A stretch of 64,000 nucleotides of DNA from Staphylococcus equorum (GCF_029531845.1 NZ_JAMBPV010000004.1:1-64000); one strand, 5' to 3'; numbered from the stretch's first letter, positions 33,903 through 46,099 are shown. Notes: a model not told the origin generated them from the letters alone. Numbers and translations are program-made.

Positions 33903-33942
33903 AAAAGACAAGCCGCATCATGTGGCTTGTCTTTTTTATTAT
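33903..33942. terminator. Bidirectional terminator clpP / epimerase
   Basis: AAAAGACAAGCC pairs with GGCTTGTCTTTT around a short loop; T-runs on both strands between convergent genes. Confidence 0.9.
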
Positions 33943-33961
33943 TTATTGTTTTTCTCATTTA

Positions 33962-34858
33962 TTATTGTACTAAATCTTCTAAAGCTATTTTTAAATCCGG
34001 ATATTTAAATTTAAAATCTATAGCCTGTAATTTATTTGGGATTACTTTTTGCGTGTCTAGTACAACTGTAGACATTTGGCCTAACGCTAATCTTAATGCT
34101 AATGCAGGCACCCAAGTAATGTGTGGGCGGTGCGTGACACGTGCTAGCGTATAGCCAAATAAATTTTGATGTTCAACAATAGGCGCTGTAAAGTTGAAAA
34201 CGCCCTGTGCATTTTCAGTGTTAATTGTATAGAGAATGGCTCTTGTTAAATCATCTAAATGAATCCAAGAATACCATTGTCTACCTGAGCCAAGTTTACC
34301 ACCAAGATAAAATTCATATGGTAGTTTCATCAACGGTAAGGCGCCTCCATCTTCTGCAAGAATCATGCCAAATCTACCGATTACAACACGTGTGCCTAAT
34401 GATTCAAACTGACGTGCACGACGTTCCCATTGGTAAACTACTTCTGATAAGAAATCAAATGGGAGTGATTGATATAATTCTGTATAAGTTCGATCGTAAT
34501 CTGGTTTGTAATAACCAACGGCACTTGCATTGAAGAATACTGAAGGTTTTTGTTTGCGATTTTTAAACAAATCGAATAATGCTTGCGTAGACTGTAAGCG
34601 GCTCAACATAATTGCTTGTTTATGTTCTTTTGTCCAACGTTTCATTAAGCTTGCGCCTGCAAGATTAATAACAATGTCAATATCAGGAATTTGAGATTCC
34701 CAATTTGTTTTGGACCAATTAACGTATGTTATTTTGGGATGCGAAGTTGATTTGTTTTGTCTAGTTAGAATCGTTATATGCGCGTCACTTTGTTTAATAG
34801 CCTCAACGAGTTGGGTACCAACCATACCTGTGCCACCTGTTATTAAATAGTGTTTCAT
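33962..34858 (-). CDS. TIGR01777 family epimerase (YfhF/SulA-like)
   Basis: The 298-residue product is an NAD(P)-binding short-chain epimerase-like protein: Rossmann motif [12 protein letters not shown] near residue 7, [14 protein letters not shown] near 63, NASAVGYY near 110, and a C-terminal DUF1731 region ([32 protein letters not shown]). The substrate is unknown. AGGTGATATA lies before the ATG. It is SA0724-like by position next to clpP. Confidence 0.88.
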   Translation of the reverse strand: MKHYLITGGTGMVGTQLVEAIKQSDAHITILTRQNKSTSHPKITYVNWSKTNWESQIPDIDIVINLAGASLMKRWTKEHKQAIMLSRLQSTQALFDLFKNRKQKPSVFFNASAVGYYKPDYDRTYTELYQSLPFDFLSEVVYQWERRARQFESLGTRVVIGRFGMILAEDGGALPLMKLPYEFYLGGKLGSGRQWYSWIHLDDLTRAILYTINTENAQGVFNFTAPIVEHQNLFGYTLARVTHRPHITWVPALALRLALGQMSTVVLDTQKVIPNKLQAIDFKFKYPDLKIALEDLVQ

Positions 34859-34990
34859 TATATCACCTCATAAAATAGTAATGCTTTGGACTGTAATAAT
34901 TAAAAACAACTCAAGCTAATAGCTTTTTTAACTGACATAATTCTTTCGAAAATTGTTCAAGAATATGTCATTTAGTCATCTTAAGAAGTA

Positions 34991-35019
34991 TTTAAAATAA
35001 TATTGGATGCCGTTATAAT
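34991..35019 (+). promoter_or_regulatory. Promoter of the RsaH-like sRNA
   Basis: TTTAAA, 17 bp, then a perfect TATAAT (35014-35019). The predicted transcript start, about 35025, coincides with the first base of the sRNA's closing helix. Confidence 0.65.
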
Positions 35020-35024
35020 AAAGG

Positions 35025-35152
35025 TACCTTCGATATTAATTAATCATCTCTTAATTATTTCGAGTATACCCCATAATATACTAACGAAGGTAAAATTTTG
35101 ACTCCCTTTAGTAGTGGCCTATGCGATTATCGTATAGGCCTATATTTATATG
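35025..35152 (+). ncRNA. rsaH: Small regulatory RNA, RsaH homolog
   Basis: The sequence folds by eye into a three-way junction closed by TACCTTCG (35025-35032) with CGAAGGTA (35085-35092). Its arms are AATTAA/TTAATT and AGTATA/TATACT. An unpaired CUCCC stretch (35102-35106) and a terminator hairpin GGCCTATGCGAT/ATCGTATAGGCC (35116-35140) follow. S. aureus RsaH lies in the corresponding gap (SA0724-SA0725) and belongs to the sRNAs with an exposed UCCC motif thought to pair with Shine-Dalgarno sequences. The name rests on position and motif; I could not align it. Targets cannot be read from the sequence. Confidence 0.72.
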
Positions 35153-35240
35153 CTAACGTAGTTAAAGGTTTATAACTATCTTTTTATTTGTACATCGCTT
35201 ATATTAACCTGTCTCTAATAAGAATTTTTAAGTTCTAATA

Positions 35241-35429
35241 TTAGATGAAAAGAAAAATTAAACTAAATGTAACTAATAGAAGGAAAATAATAGAACTAAA
35301 GAAAAAATAGTGCTTTTTTGAAGTGGACTTTGGCTCATAGTTATCATTTTCAACCATCATCTGGCGAAGACCTTTTTTGTTGTGGTGACCGTGCTGCTCT
35401 AAATCATTTAATAAATCATGTTTATTCAT
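35241..35429 (-). CDS. Small C-terminally anchored membrane protein, unknown
   Basis: A 62-residue product starting MNKHDLLNDLEQHGHHNKKG with a C-terminal membrane segment (about residues 41-61, rich in F, I and L). GGATGTGAGC sits before this ATG; the frame is open 37 codons further upstream, but that part looks like spurious hydrophobic noise. I do not recognise the family. Confidence 0.6.
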   Translation of the reverse strand: MNKHDLLNDLEQHGHHNKKGLRQMMVENDNYEPKSTSKKHYFFFSSIIFLLLVTFSLIFLFI

Positions 35430-35718
35430 ATTTAGCTCACATCCTGTTATGATAATAGTGAAACATGTAAAGTAACATTTGAAATTAAATAAAAGTATTG
35501 AAAATATAGTTTGATTTAGATTAATATTAAACTGAATCATAAAATATTAAGGTATATCTATATTTTACAATAGATATGACATCAAGATAACAGCCATATT
35601 AAAAAATAGTTAATCGGTTTGATTAGTATAAAAAATAGTGTAAAATATACATTTGATAATGAAAGTACATTTAGAATAAATATAAAAGTTATGATATAAA
35701 TTGAAGTGAGGGGAGCTT

Positions 35719-36387
35719 ATGCCAAAGCATAATCAAAATAACAAGAAAATGAGCAGTTTTGCAAAAATTGTGAGCGCGATTATTGTCTTGTTATTAGTAG
35801 GTGGATTAGTTTTTGCCATTTTTGCCTTTGTAGATCATTCGAAACAAGCCGATGAACGTTTAGCTGATCAAAAGCAAGAAGAAGATAAGAAAAAAGAAAA
35901 GACTAAAGAAGAAAAAGATAAGAAAAAAGAGAAATCAACAGAAGAGTCACAAGAGACTCAACAAACACAACAAACGGAACAAATTCCATCAACACAACAA
36001 ACGGAACAAACACAACAGACGCAACAACAAACACAACAACCTGCAACAGCTGAACGCACAACAGAAGAAGAAAAAGACACTCCTGAGAAAACAAAAGAAG
36101 CAACAACTGAAGAACGCTCTACCGAAGAGCAAACAACAGAGGAACGTACTACTGAAGAACGTACTACCGAAGAGCAAACAACAGAGGAACGTACAACTGA
36201 AGAACGTACTACTGAAGAACGTACGACAGAGGAACAAACACCTGAGCCATCTACAGAAGAAAGAACTTCAGAACCTTCAACAGAAGAGCAAACACCTGAG
36301 CCATCTATGGAAGAAAGAAGTAGTCAAGCCGATACACAAGAAAGATCATCACAAAACAGTAACTCAAATTCATCAGAAGAAGAATAA
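35719..36387 (+). CDS. Membrane-anchored low-complexity protein with TTEER repeats
   Basis: The 222-residue product has a single N-terminal membrane helix (about residues 15-37, preceded by lysines), a highly charged segment of K, E and D (about 45-75), a Q/T-rich part, then tandem five-residue units of the type TTEER/TTEEQ (about 128-175) and PSTEE variants. It has no LPXTG or known domain, so it is probably a membrane-tethered, extracellular disordered stalk. GAGGGGAGC precedes its ATG. The repeat count is likely to vary between strains. Confidence 0.75.
   Translation: MPKHNQNNKKMSSFAKIVSAIIVLLLVGGLVFAIFAFVDHSKQADERLADQKQEEDKKKEKTKEEKDKKKEKSTEESQETQQTQQTEQIPSTQQTEQTQQTQQQTQQPATAERTTEEEKDTPEKTKEATTEERSTEEQTTEERTTEERTTEEQTTEERTTEERTTEERTTEEQTPEPSTEERTSEPSTEEQTPEPSMEERSSQADTQERSSQNSNSNSSEEE
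36122..36240 (+). repeat. In-gene 15-bp tandem repeats coding for TTEER/TTEEQ
   Basis: About eight successive 15-base units of the form ACNACNGARGARCRN encode the pentapeptides. Synonymous differences between units show the array is not brand new. Confidence 0.8.
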
Positions 36388-36433
36388 CATCATTCATAGC
36401 CATTCAGAAGATATAGTTGCATAATACCTTAAA

Positions 36434-36476
36434 AAGAAGCTGAGACATATCACGTGTCTCAGCTTCTTTTTTTTAT
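36434..36476 (+). terminator. Terminator after the TTEER gene
   Basis: AAGAAGCTGAGACA pairs perfectly with TGTCTCAGCTTCTT, followed by TTTTTT. Confidence 0.92.
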
Positions 36477-36543
36477 TGGCAGTGGCTGACTGAAGTGAAA
36501 ATGCGCTTATATCAAGCTTTTTGTACTTTTAGTCAGCTGTGCC

Positions 36544-36604
36544 GGGGCTGGGACGACGAAATTTTATTAGAAAAAATAGATTTCTGTCCCACTCCCATTT
36601 TTTA
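36544..36604. repeat. Dispersed staphylococcal intergenic hairpin repeat
   Basis: GGGGCTGGGACGACGAAATTTTATTAG... ends in ...TTTCTGTCCCACTCCC, so GGGNTGGGAC pairs with GTCCCACTCCC. I recall near-identical units between genes of S. aureus and relatives; its function is unknown. Confidence 0.6.
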
Positions 36605-36716
36605 TGTGCGTTTTCTACAATGGCAGACTTTATTTTAAAAATACATTTTAATTAATTTGAAGCGCAAGGTGTTTATAATTTCAAATAAAGTAAAAGATAA
36701 TGTGAATCAGGTTCAA

Positions 36717-36944
36717 TTAAAATAGGAAGTTTAATAAGAAAGTAAGTAGTGATGACAAAAGTATTAAAGTGATGCAACCACTTAAACAACCGAATGGGCC
36801 ACAACCACAACCGACATTTTTTGTGTAATTATATGATTGGTGTGTACCAGCGTATGGTTTTTGACTATGCTTATTAAAATGATCTGGGTCTTTATATCGT
36901 TGATCATCGGGATCGATAACCTCTGGTTGATCTTTTTGTGACAT
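36717..36944 (-). CDS. Small cysteine/glycine-motif membrane protein, unknown
   Basis: A 75-residue product with a polar, proline- and aspartate-rich N-terminal half (MSQKDQPEVIDPDDQRYKDP), the motif VGCGCGPFGCLSGC at about residues 44-57, and a C-terminal membrane helix. TTGGAGGAAAA precedes its ATG, supporting a real gene. Function unknown. Confidence 0.7.
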   Translation of the reverse strand: MSQKDQPEVIDPDDQRYKDPDHFNKHSQKPYAGTHQSYNYTKNVGCGCGPFGCLSGCITLILLSSLLTFLLNFLF

Positions 36945-37248
36945 AGTTTTTCCTCCAAAATAGTATTATAAAACTATTTTAATGATAATAGGACAACCAT
37001 TCAATCATTCGTGCTTGTAAAAGCATATGAATGTGAATAATGTGTGTTTTTTCTCAATACTTACAATTAAAAAATATAAAGTATGTATGATTAATTGATG
37101 TTTTTAGCGGGTATTAATTTATTGTAGGCAGTTACAAAAGTAACTAAAATTTTAATGGTCAATAGTTAATAATTAACAGATAGGTATTTCTCTTGCAATT
37201 TGAAAAATATAGTAGTAGTATTGCTGTTATAAGAGGTTATATTTTTTT

Positions 37249-37272
37249 GTCCCGCTAGGGACGTAAAAAGTC
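37249..37272 (+). promoter_or_regulatory. Candidate GapR/CggR operator
   Basis: The palindrome GTCCCGCTAGGGAC (37249-37262) runs into GGGAC-N6-AGTC, which resembles the Bacillus CggR half-site CGGGAC-N6-TGTC. It lies about 55-75 bp before the gapR start. No promoter could be placed confidently in the 378-bp gap. Confidence 0.55.
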
Positions 37273-37322
37273 AATCTATGGTTAGAACTTGACCCTTTAA
37301 ATGGAAATGGAGGTGGATAGTA

Positions 37323-38339
37323 GTGAAGGACTTGATAAAAATTCAACAAAAGTTAGTTCCAGAAATTGTTGAAAAGATGTATCGTCGTTTTTCAATACTC
37401 ACTACTATCTCCAAGCATCAACCCGTAGGTAGACGTAGTCTAAGTGAATACATGGATTTGACTGAACGTGTACTTCGTTCTGAAACAGATATATTGAAGA
37501 AACAAGAACTTATCAAAGTTAAACCGACAGGTATGGAAATAACTGAAGAAGGTGAAACAACCGTTCGTCAATTGAATAGCTATTTCAATATTTATTCAGA
37601 CGACCATCATCTTGCGCAAGTTATTAAAGAGCAATACAACATCAAAGAGGTTTACGTCATACCTGGCGATTCAGATGCTGACAAAACAGTTAAAGTTGAA
37701 TTGTCACGTCAGGCCGGCCAACTTGTAGAAGATATTCTTTACGAAAACGCAATAGTGGCTGTGACTGGTGGCTCAACGATGGCATACGTCAGCGAAGCCA
37801 TGCACAAGCAACCGTACAATGTATTATTCGTACCCGCACGTGGAGGTCTTGGTGAGAATGTTGTATATCAAGCAAATACGATTGCTGCAAGTATGGCGCA
37901 GCAAACGAACGGTGATTATACAACATTGTATGTACCAGATAATGTAAGTGAGACAACATACAATACACTTATGTTAGAACCCTCAGTCATCCATTCACTT
38001 GAGAAAATTAGAGAATCGAATATTACAATCCACGGCATTGGTGATGCGCTGAAGATGGCGCGAAGACGTCAATCACCTAGTGAAGTTATAGAGAAACTTC
38101 AACATCACAATGCCTCGGGAGAAGCATTTGGATATTATTTCGATGATCAAGGTGACATCGTCCATAAAGTGAAAACGATTGGACTACAGTTAGAAGATCT
38201 TGAGTCGAAGAAGTTTATCTTTGCTGTAGCTGGGGGTAAATCAAAAGGAGAAGCTATTAAAGCTTACCTTTCAATTGCACCCAATAACACTGTATTAATC
38301 ACAGACGAAGCTGCAGCAAGAGTAATCGCAAAACAATAG
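37323..38339 (+). CDS. gapR: Central glycolytic genes regulator GapR (CggR)
   Basis: SorC/DeoR-type repressor of the following glycolytic genes, in Bacillus released by fructose-1,6-bisphosphate. The 338-residue product has an N-terminal winged helix ([22 protein letters not shown] near residue 37) and a C-terminal sugar-phosphate-binding domain ([11 protein letters not shown] near 145). The start is GTG 37323 behind GGAGGTGG. It is the first gene of the operon and probably represses itself through the operator upstream. Confidence 0.93.
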   Translation: MKDLIKIQQKLVPEIVEKMYRRFSILTTISKHQPVGRRSLSEYMDLTERVLRSETDILKKQELIKVKPTGMEITEEGETTVRQLNSYFNIYSDDHHLAQVIKEQYNIKEVYVIPGDSDADKTVKVELSRQAGQLVEDILYENAIVAVTGGSTMAYVSEAMHKQPYNVLFVPARGGLGENVVYQANTIAASMAQQTNGDYTTLYVPDNVSETTYNTLMLEPSVIHSLEKIRESNITIHGIGDALKMARRRQSPSEVIEKLQHHNASGEAFGYYFDDQGDIVHKVKTIGLQLEDLESKKFIFAVAGGKSKGEAIKAYLSIAPNNTVLITDEAAARVIAKQ

Positions 38340-38392
38340 TAATAAAAGGTGAAAAACACTTTTTAAATATCATTTTAAAGGAGGCCATTATA

Positions 38393-39400
38393 ATGGCAGT
38401 TAAAGTAGCAATTAATGGTTTTGGTAGAATTGGACGTTTAGCATTTAGAAGAATTCAAGACGTAGAAGGTATTGACGTAGTAGCAGTTAACGATTTAACA
38501 GATGACGAAATGTTAGCGCATTTATTAAAATATGACACTACACAAGGTCGCTTCACAGGAGAAGTTGAAGTAGAAAAAGACGGATTCCGTGTAAATGGTC
38601 TAGAAGTTAAATCATTCTCAGAACCTGAACCAAGTAAATTACCTTGGAAAGACTTAGATATCGATGTTGTTTTAGAATGTACTGGTTTCTTCGCTGATAA
38701 AGAAAAAGCAGAAGCTCACATTGACGCTGGCGCTAAAAAAGTATTAATTTCTGCACCAGCAACAGGCGACTTAAAAACAATCGTTTATAACACTAACCAC
38801 AGTGAATTAGACGGTTCAGAAACAGTTGTTTCAGGTGCTTCATGTACTACTAACTCATTAGCTCCAGTAGCTAAAGTTTTAAATGATGACTTCGGCTTAG
38901 TTGAAGGTTTCATGACTACTATTCACGCATATACTGGTGACCAAAGTACTCAAGATGCTCCGCACAGAAAAGGCGACAAACGTCGTGCACGTGCAGCTGC
39001 TGAAAATATCATCCCTAACTCAACAGGTGCTGCTAAAGCAATTGGTTTAGTAATTCCTGAAATCGATGGTAAATTAGACGGTGGCGCTCAACGTGTTCCA
39101 GTTGCTACTGGTTCATTAACTGAACTTACAGTTGTATTAGAAAAAGACGTAAGCGTTGAAGACGTTAACGCAGCAATGAAAAACGCTTCAGACGAATCAT
39201 TTGGTTACACTGAAGACGAAATCGTTTCTTCTGACGTAATCGGTATGACTTACGGTTCATTATTCGATGCAACACAAACACGTGTTATGACAGTTGGAGA
39301 TCACCAATTAGTTAAAATAGCTGCTTGGTACGATAACGAAATGTCTTACACTTCACAATTAGTTCGTACTTTAGAATATTTAGCTGACCAATCTAAATAA
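38393..39400 (+). CDS. gapA: Glyceraldehyde-3-phosphate dehydrogenase (glycolytic)
   Basis: Oxidises glyceraldehyde-3-phosphate with NAD to 1,3-bisphosphoglycerate. The 335-residue product has [13 protein letters not shown] at the N-terminus, the catalytic cysteine in [12 protein letters not shown] near residue 151, and WYDNEMSYT near 315. The location behind gapR identifies the glycolytic rather than the gluconeogenic enzyme. Codon use is strongly biased, fitting high expression. AAAGGAGGCC precedes the ATG. Confidence 0.98.
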   Translation: MAVKVAINGFGRIGRLAFRRIQDVEGIDVVAVNDLTDDEMLAHLLKYDTTQGRFTGEVEVEKDGFRVNGLEVKSFSEPEPSKLPWKDLDIDVVLECTGFFADKEKAEAHIDAGAKKVLISAPATGDLKTIVYNTNHSELDGSETVVSGASCTTNSLAPVAKVLNDDFGLVEGFMTTIHAYTGDQSTQDAPHRKGDKRRARAAAENIIPNSTGAAKAIGLVIPEIDGKLDGGAQRVPVATGSLTELTVVLEKDVSVEDVNAAMKNASDESFGYTEDEIVSSDVIGMTYGSLFDATQTRVMTVGDHQLVKIAAWYDNEMSYTSQLVRTLEYLADQSK

Positions 39401-39461
39401 TTCAGATTTAAAAATTAATTTAACAAGCTTAGATGTTGTTAAATTTAAACAATAAGCTTAG

Positions 39462-39501
39462 GAGTAAGCGGGGAGCACATCGCTTCTCCGCTTATTTTAC
39501 T
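39462..39501 (+). terminator. Hairpin between gapA and pgk (partial terminator or processing site)
   Basis: GTAAGCGGGGAGC pairs with GCTTCTCCGCTTAT around a short loop, followed by TTTACTTTATT. A weak terminator or 3'-end stabiliser here would let gapA mRNA exceed that of the later genes. Confidence 0.6.
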
Positions 39502-39531
39502 TTATTGTTCCATTCAGAGGAGGAAGCTTAT

Positions 39532-40722
39532 ATGGCTAAAAAAAATGTAACTGACATAGAATTAAAAGGTAAAACTGTACTTGTACGTGCAGATTTTAAC
39601 GTACCAATGAAAGACGGTGAAATCACTGATGATAACCGTATCGTTCAAGCATTACCAACAATAAAACATATTATTGAGCAAGGTGGCAAAATAGTATTAT
39701 TCTCTCACCTAGGTAAAGTTAAAGAAGAAAGTGATAAAGCAGAATTAACTTTAAAACCAGTTGCTGAAGCATTAACAGAAAAATTAGGTAAAGACGTCGT
39801 GTTTGTACCTGAAACACGCGGCGAAAAATTAGAACAATCTGTTAAAGCACTTAATGAAGGCGATGTACTTTTAGTTGAAAATACACGTTATGAAGACGTT
39901 GATGGTAAAAAAGAATCTAAAAACGATTCTGAATTAGGCAAATACTGGGCTTCACTTGGAGATGTATTTGTAAATGATGCTTTCGGTACAGCTCACCGTG
40001 AACACGCGTCTAACGTTGGTATCGCATCTAATTTAGAAACAGTTGCAGGATTCTTAATGGAAAAAGAAATTAAATATATCGGTGGCGTAGTTGAAAACCC
40101 TGAAAAACCTGTAGTTGCAATTCTAGGTGGCGCTAAAGTTTCTGACAAAATTGGTGTTATTACGAACTTATTGAAAATTGCTGACAAAGTACTTATTGGT
40201 GGCGGAATGTCATACACATTCTTCAAAGCACAAGGTAAAGAAATTGGCTTATCGTTATTAGAAGAAGATAAGGTTGATTTTGCTAAAGAATTACTAGATC
40301 GTGCAGGTGACCAAATTGTATTACCAGTTGATTGTAAAATTGCTAAAGAATTCTCAAATGACGCTGAAATCACAGAAGTATCTGTTGATGAAATCCCAGC
40401 TGATCAAGAAGCAATGGACGTTGGACCAAAAACAGTAGAATTATTCAAAGAACAATTACAAGGTGCGCATACAGTTATATGGAACGGACCAATGGGTGTA
40501 TTTGAATTAAGTAATTTTGCTAAAGGTACAATTGGTATTTGTGAAGCAATCGCTGAGTTAAAAGATGCTAACACAATTATCGGTGGCGGTGATTCAGCTG
40601 CAGCAGCAATTTCATTAGGATACGCAGACGACTTCAGTCACATTTCAACTGGTGGCGGTGCTTCATTAGAATATCTTGAAGGTAAAGAACTACCAGGCGT
40701 TATCGCAATTGCTAACAAATAA
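39532..40722 (+). CDS. pgk: Phosphoglycerate kinase
   Basis: Makes ATP and 3-phosphoglycerate from 1,3-bisphosphoglycerate. The 396-residue product has the PGK signature [11 protein letters not shown] near residue 17, [12 protein letters not shown] near 200, and the nucleotide-binding GGGDSAAA near 350. I start at ATG 39532 behind GAGGAGGAAG; the frame is open 99 bases upstream, but that part covers the gapA-pgk hairpin and has no start signal. Confidence 0.98.
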   Translation: MAKKNVTDIELKGKTVLVRADFNVPMKDGEITDDNRIVQALPTIKHIIEQGGKIVLFSHLGKVKEESDKAELTLKPVAEALTEKLGKDVVFVPETRGEKLEQSVKALNEGDVLLVENTRYEDVDGKKESKNDSELGKYWASLGDVFVNDAFGTAHREHASNVGIASNLETVAGFLMEKEIKYIGGVVENPEKPVVAILGGAKVSDKIGVITNLLKIADKVLIGGGMSYTFFKAQGKEIGLSLLEEDKVDFAKELLDRAGDQIVLPVDCKIAKEFSNDAEITEVSVDEIPADQEAMDVGPKTVELFKEQLQGAHTVIWNGPMGVFELSNFAKGTIGICEAIAELKDANTIIGGGDSAAAAISLGYADDFSHISTGGGASLEYLEGKELPGVIAIANK

Positions 40723-40787
40723 TTGCACGACTAAACATACAAGACATGATTAGAGATTTTAAAATATTAATCATAAATTACTAATAG

Positions 40788-41561
<774 letters not shown>

Positions 41562-41562
41562 T

Positions 41563-43080
41563 ATGGCGAAACAACCAACTGCATTAATTATTTTAGATGG
41601 TTTTGCAAACAGAGAAACAGAACATGGTAATGCTGTAAAACTAGCTAATAAGCCTAATTTCGACCGTTACTACAGTAAATATTCAACAACTCAAATCGAA
41701 GCAAGTGGTTTAGATGTTGGTCTTCCTGAAGGTCAAATGGGTAATTCAGAAGTTGGTCATATGAATATTGGTGCTGGACGTGTAGTTTATCAAAGTTTAA
41801 CGCGTATCAATAAATCTATCGAAGACGGTGATTTCTTTGATAATGAAGTATTAAACAATGCAATTCAACACGTTAAAAACAATAATTCAGCGCTACATCT
41901 CTTTGGCTTATTATCTGATGGCGGTGTTCATAGTCATTATAAACACTTATTCGCATTATTAGAATTAGCTAAAAAACAAGGTGTTGAAAAAGTCTATGTT
42001 CACGCGTTCTTAGATGGACGTGACGTAGATCAAAAATCATCGCTTAAATATATCGAAGAAACGCAAGCTAAATTCGATGAACTTGGCATTGGGCAATTTG
42101 CATCTATTTCAGGACGTTATTACGCAATGGATCGTGATAAACGTTGGGATAGAGAAGAAAAAGCGTACAATGCAATCCGTAATTTTGAAGGTGAAACTTT
42201 TGAATCAGCTAAAGCTGGTGTTGAAGCTAACTACGAGAAAGATTTAACAGACGAGTTTGTTGAACCATTTATCGTAAAAGACCAAAATAACGGTGTGAAT
42301 GATGGCGACGCAGTTATTTTTTATAACTTCCGTCCAGATAGAGCAGGACAACTTTCTGAAGTCTTTACAGACAAAGCTTTCGAAGGTTTCAAAGTTGAAC
42401 AAATTAACGATTTATTTTATGCAACGTTTACAAAATATAACGACAATGTGAAAGCAGAAATCGTTTTTGAAAAAGTTGATTTAACAAATACAATCGGTGA
42501 AGTTGTTCAAGACAATGGTTTGAAACAATTACGTATTGCCGAAACAGAAAAATTCCCGCATGTCACTTATTTCATGAGTGGTGGACGTAATGCTGAATTT
42601 GAAGGCGAACGTCGTCGTTTAATCGACTCACCAAAAGTTGCAACTTACGATCTTAAACCAGAAATGAGTGCATACGAAGTTAAAGATGCATTAATTGAAG
42701 AATTAAATAAAGGTGACTTAGACTTAATCTTATTAAACTTTGCCAACCCTGACATGGTTGGACACAGTGGTATGCTTGAACCAACGATTAAAGCAATAGA
42801 AGCTGTAGACGAATGTCTAGGCGAAGTGGTTGATAAGATTACAGAAATGGGTGGCCACGCTATCGTTACTGCAGATCATGGTAACTCAGACATGGTATTA
42901 ACAGATGACGATAAACCAATGACTACGCATACGACAAATCCAGTTCCAGTTATTGTTACTAAAGAAGGCGTAACATTACGTGATACGGGTCGTCTAGGTG
43001 ACTTAGCACCAACATTATTAGATTTACTCAATGTAAATCAGCCAGAAGATATGACTGGTGAATCATTAATCAATCATTAA
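41563..43080 (+). CDS. gpmI: 2,3-bisphosphoglycerate-independent phosphoglycerate mutase
   Basis: Manganese-dependent enzyme that converts 3- to 2-phosphoglycerate. The 505-residue product has the phosphoserine site [15 protein letters not shown] near residue 62 and the metal-binding ADHGNSD near 445. Start ATG 41563 uses GAAGGTG at the end of tpiA; the in-frame GTG at 41551 lies within that signal. Confidence 0.98.
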   Translation: MAKQPTALIILDGFANRETEHGNAVKLANKPNFDRYYSKYSTTQIEASGLDVGLPEGQMGNSEVGHMNIGAGRVVYQSLTRINKSIEDGDFFDNEVLNNAIQHVKNNNSALHLFGLLSDGGVHSHYKHLFALLELAKKQGVEKVYVHAFLDGRDVDQKSSLKYIEETQAKFDELGIGQFASISGRYYAMDRDKRWDREEKAYNAIRNFEGETFESAKAGVEANYEKDLTDEFVEPFIVKDQNNGVNDGDAVIFYNFRPDRAGQLSEVFTDKAFEGFKVEQINDLFYATFTKYNDNVKAEIVFEKVDLTNTIGEVVQDNGLKQLRIAETEKFPHVTYFMSGGRNAEFEGERRRLIDSPKVATYDLKPEMSAYEVKDALIEELNKGDLDLILLNFANPDMVGHSGMLEPTIKAIEAVDECLGEVVDKITEMGGHAIVTADHGNSDMVLTDDDKPMTTHTTNPVPVIVTKEGVTLRDTGRLGDLAPTLLDLLNVNQPEDMTGESLINH

Positions 43081-43220
43081 TTTAAAAACAGAATCATGTC
43101 TTGATGTTATAAACTTGGATATTTTATAAAAAATTTCCGATAACTTGTAACATCATATACTCAATTCGATCTAATTAAATTACTTTGTATTTATAGTATT
43201 TAAAGCTATAATGAAGATGA

Positions 43221-44570
<1,350 letters not shown>

Positions 44571-44601
44571 TACCGCTTAAAAATTAAAGAGTTCACGCGC
44601 T

Positions 44602-44638
44602 AACACGCAAGTCATACATGGCTTGCGTGTTTTTTAAA
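44602..44638 (+). terminator. Terminator of eno
   Basis: AACACGCAAG pairs with CTTGCGTGTT around a 10-nt loop, then TTTTT. Confidence 0.92.
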
Positions 44639-44639
44639 G

Positions 44640-45000
44640 AAGACCTTACCACTTTAGTGGTTAGGTCTTCTTATGCAATAGCGAAAGCTATTGTAATCCT
44701 CAGGTGGCCACTTTAGTGGTTAGGTCTTCTTATGCAATAGCGAAAGCTATTGTAATCCTCAGGTGTCCACTTTAGTGGTTAGGTCTTCTTATGCAATAGC
44801 GAAAGCTATTGTAATCCTCAGGTGTCCACTTTAGTGGTTAGGTCTTCTTATGCAATAGCGAAAGCTATTGTAATCCTCAGGTGACCACTTTAGTGGTTAG
44901 GTCTTCTTATGCAATAGCGAAAGCTATTGTAATCCTCAGGTGGCCACTTTAGTGGTTAGGTCTTCTTATGCAATAGCGAAAGCTATTGTAAACCGCAGAA
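44640..45000 (+). repeat. Six tandem 59-bp units, each with two hairpins
   Basis: The core CACTTTAGTGG recurs at 44650, 44709, 44768, 44827, 44886 and 44945, exactly 59 bp apart. Each unit holds CCACTTTAGTGG and CAATAGC-GAAA-GCTATTG, a 7-bp stem capped by a GNRA tetraloop on the plus strand only. Units are nearly identical; the base between CAGGTG and CCAC varies as G, T, T, A, G. The first unit is also preceded by AAGAAGACCT, giving a long palindrome with AGGTCTTCTT. The array starts directly after the eno terminator. No ORF spans it. Confidence 0.95.
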
Positions 45001-45215
45001 TAACTTTCTCAATGGGGACAGCCTTAAAGAAATACCTCCGTACGTATGAAGATGTATGAAATACTAGACGAATAGAATTCGTATTGCTTCTTTGTAATGC
45101 CGTTTTATAATCTATGCTACATAATTAATATAGTAAGAGTTGTTTAAATTGTTCATCTTTCACTATGAAACTGATATAATTAAAGATGTAAATCATAGAA
45201 GGAGCCTTAATTTAT

Positions 45216-45677
45216 ATGGATGTAAAACCTAAATCAAGAGAAACGAAAACGGCTCATCTGATTGCTTATAGTTCATTAATCATCGCTATTCTTTATGCAA
45301 TACATTTATTTGTTGTTTTAGATGGTAGTGTAATTAAACAATTACTTTTAAATAGTGAACAAAAGCCATCGGAAAATGCTGTTGGAACAATTAAAAATAG
45401 TTTTCAATTTACAGGTATAATGTACATATTAGCTAACTTAGTAGGTATCATTGCCATTTGGAATAGACATACACACCTATGGTGGTTTATGTTTGCTGTA
45501 TTCATGTCACAAATCTTGTATAATGTAGTTAATATCGGTCCAGTATATGGAGCAATATTAGATGTTAAAGCAGGAATGAATTTAATTCCCTTAACGCTAG
45601 TGTTAATCATGTCATTTGTAGTAGCGATTTATATGTTAGCTGTATCTATTAAACGTAAGAGTACGTTCAATAGATAG
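45216..45677 (+). CDS. Four-helix membrane protein, unknown
   Basis: The 153-residue product has four hydrophobic segments (about residues 15-35, 66-84, 90-110 and 120-142) and a basic C-terminus (IKRKSTFNR). A gene of this kind lies between eno and secG in S. aureus as well, from memory. AGAAGGAGCC precedes the ATG. No functional motif is seen. Confidence 0.78.
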   Translation: MDVKPKSRETKTAHLIAYSSLIIAILYAIHLFVVLDGSVIKQLLLNSEQKPSENAVGTIKNSFQFTGIMYILANLVGIIAIWNRHTHLWWFMFAVFMSQILYNVVNIGPVYGAILDVKAGMNLIPLTLVLIMSFVVAIYMLAVSIKRKSTFNR

Positions 45678-45745
45678 TAGTTTGCTAAAGAACACGAACG
45701 TGTGGTATAATGCGATTCGTATATAATGAATGGAGGGCAATTTTC

Positions 45746-45979
45746 ATGCATACAGTAATGATGATAATTTTAGTTTTAGTATGTATTGCATTAGTAACTG
45801 TTGTACTACTCCAAGAAGGTAAAAGTAATGGACTATCAGGTGCGATAAGTGGTGGCGCCGAACAGTTATTTGGTAAACAAAAGCAACGCGGTGTCGATTT
45901 ATTCTTGCATAGATTAACAATTATATTGTCTGTCATTTTCTTCTTGTTAATGTTAGGCATAAGTTATTTTGGTTTATAA
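45746..45979 (+). CDS. secG: Preprotein translocase subunit SecG
   Basis: The 77-residue product has two membrane helices with the family motif [22 protein letters not shown] between them. It supports SecYE during SecA-driven export. I start at ATG 45746 behind GGAGGGCAA; the frame is open upstream, but without a ribosome binding site. Confidence 0.95.
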   Translation: MHTVMMIILVLVCIALVTVVLLQEGKSNGLSGAISGGAEQLFGKQKQRGVDLFLHRLTIILSVIFFLLMLGISYFGL

Positions 45980-45980
45980 G

Positions 45981-46013
45981 GTCCGACAATGTTAAAGTCG
46001 GGCTTTTTTATTT
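45981..46013 (+). terminator. Terminator of secG
   Basis: GTCCGAC (45981-45987) pairs with GTCGGGC (45997-46003), then TTTTTTA. Confidence 0.85.
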
Positions 46014-46099
46014 ATAATAGATATGTTGTATTCTAAAAAGAATTTTATAAAAATTAATTGACTCGCAATTAAAAGCATAAGCGAAAGGGTTGAATCACG

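Noticed and set aside
35903..36237. Minus-strand ORFs across the TTEER gene
   Set aside because: They are frame shadows of a low-complexity repeat; composition (runs of L, C, F) and lack of ribosome binding sites argue against them.
39433..39531. N-terminal extension of pgk
   Set aside because: It crosses a GC-rich intergenic hairpin and lacks a start signal; the PGK family starts at the ATG I chose.
44640..45000. CRISPR array
   Set aside because: The whole 59-bp unit repeats; there are no unique spacers and no cas genes.
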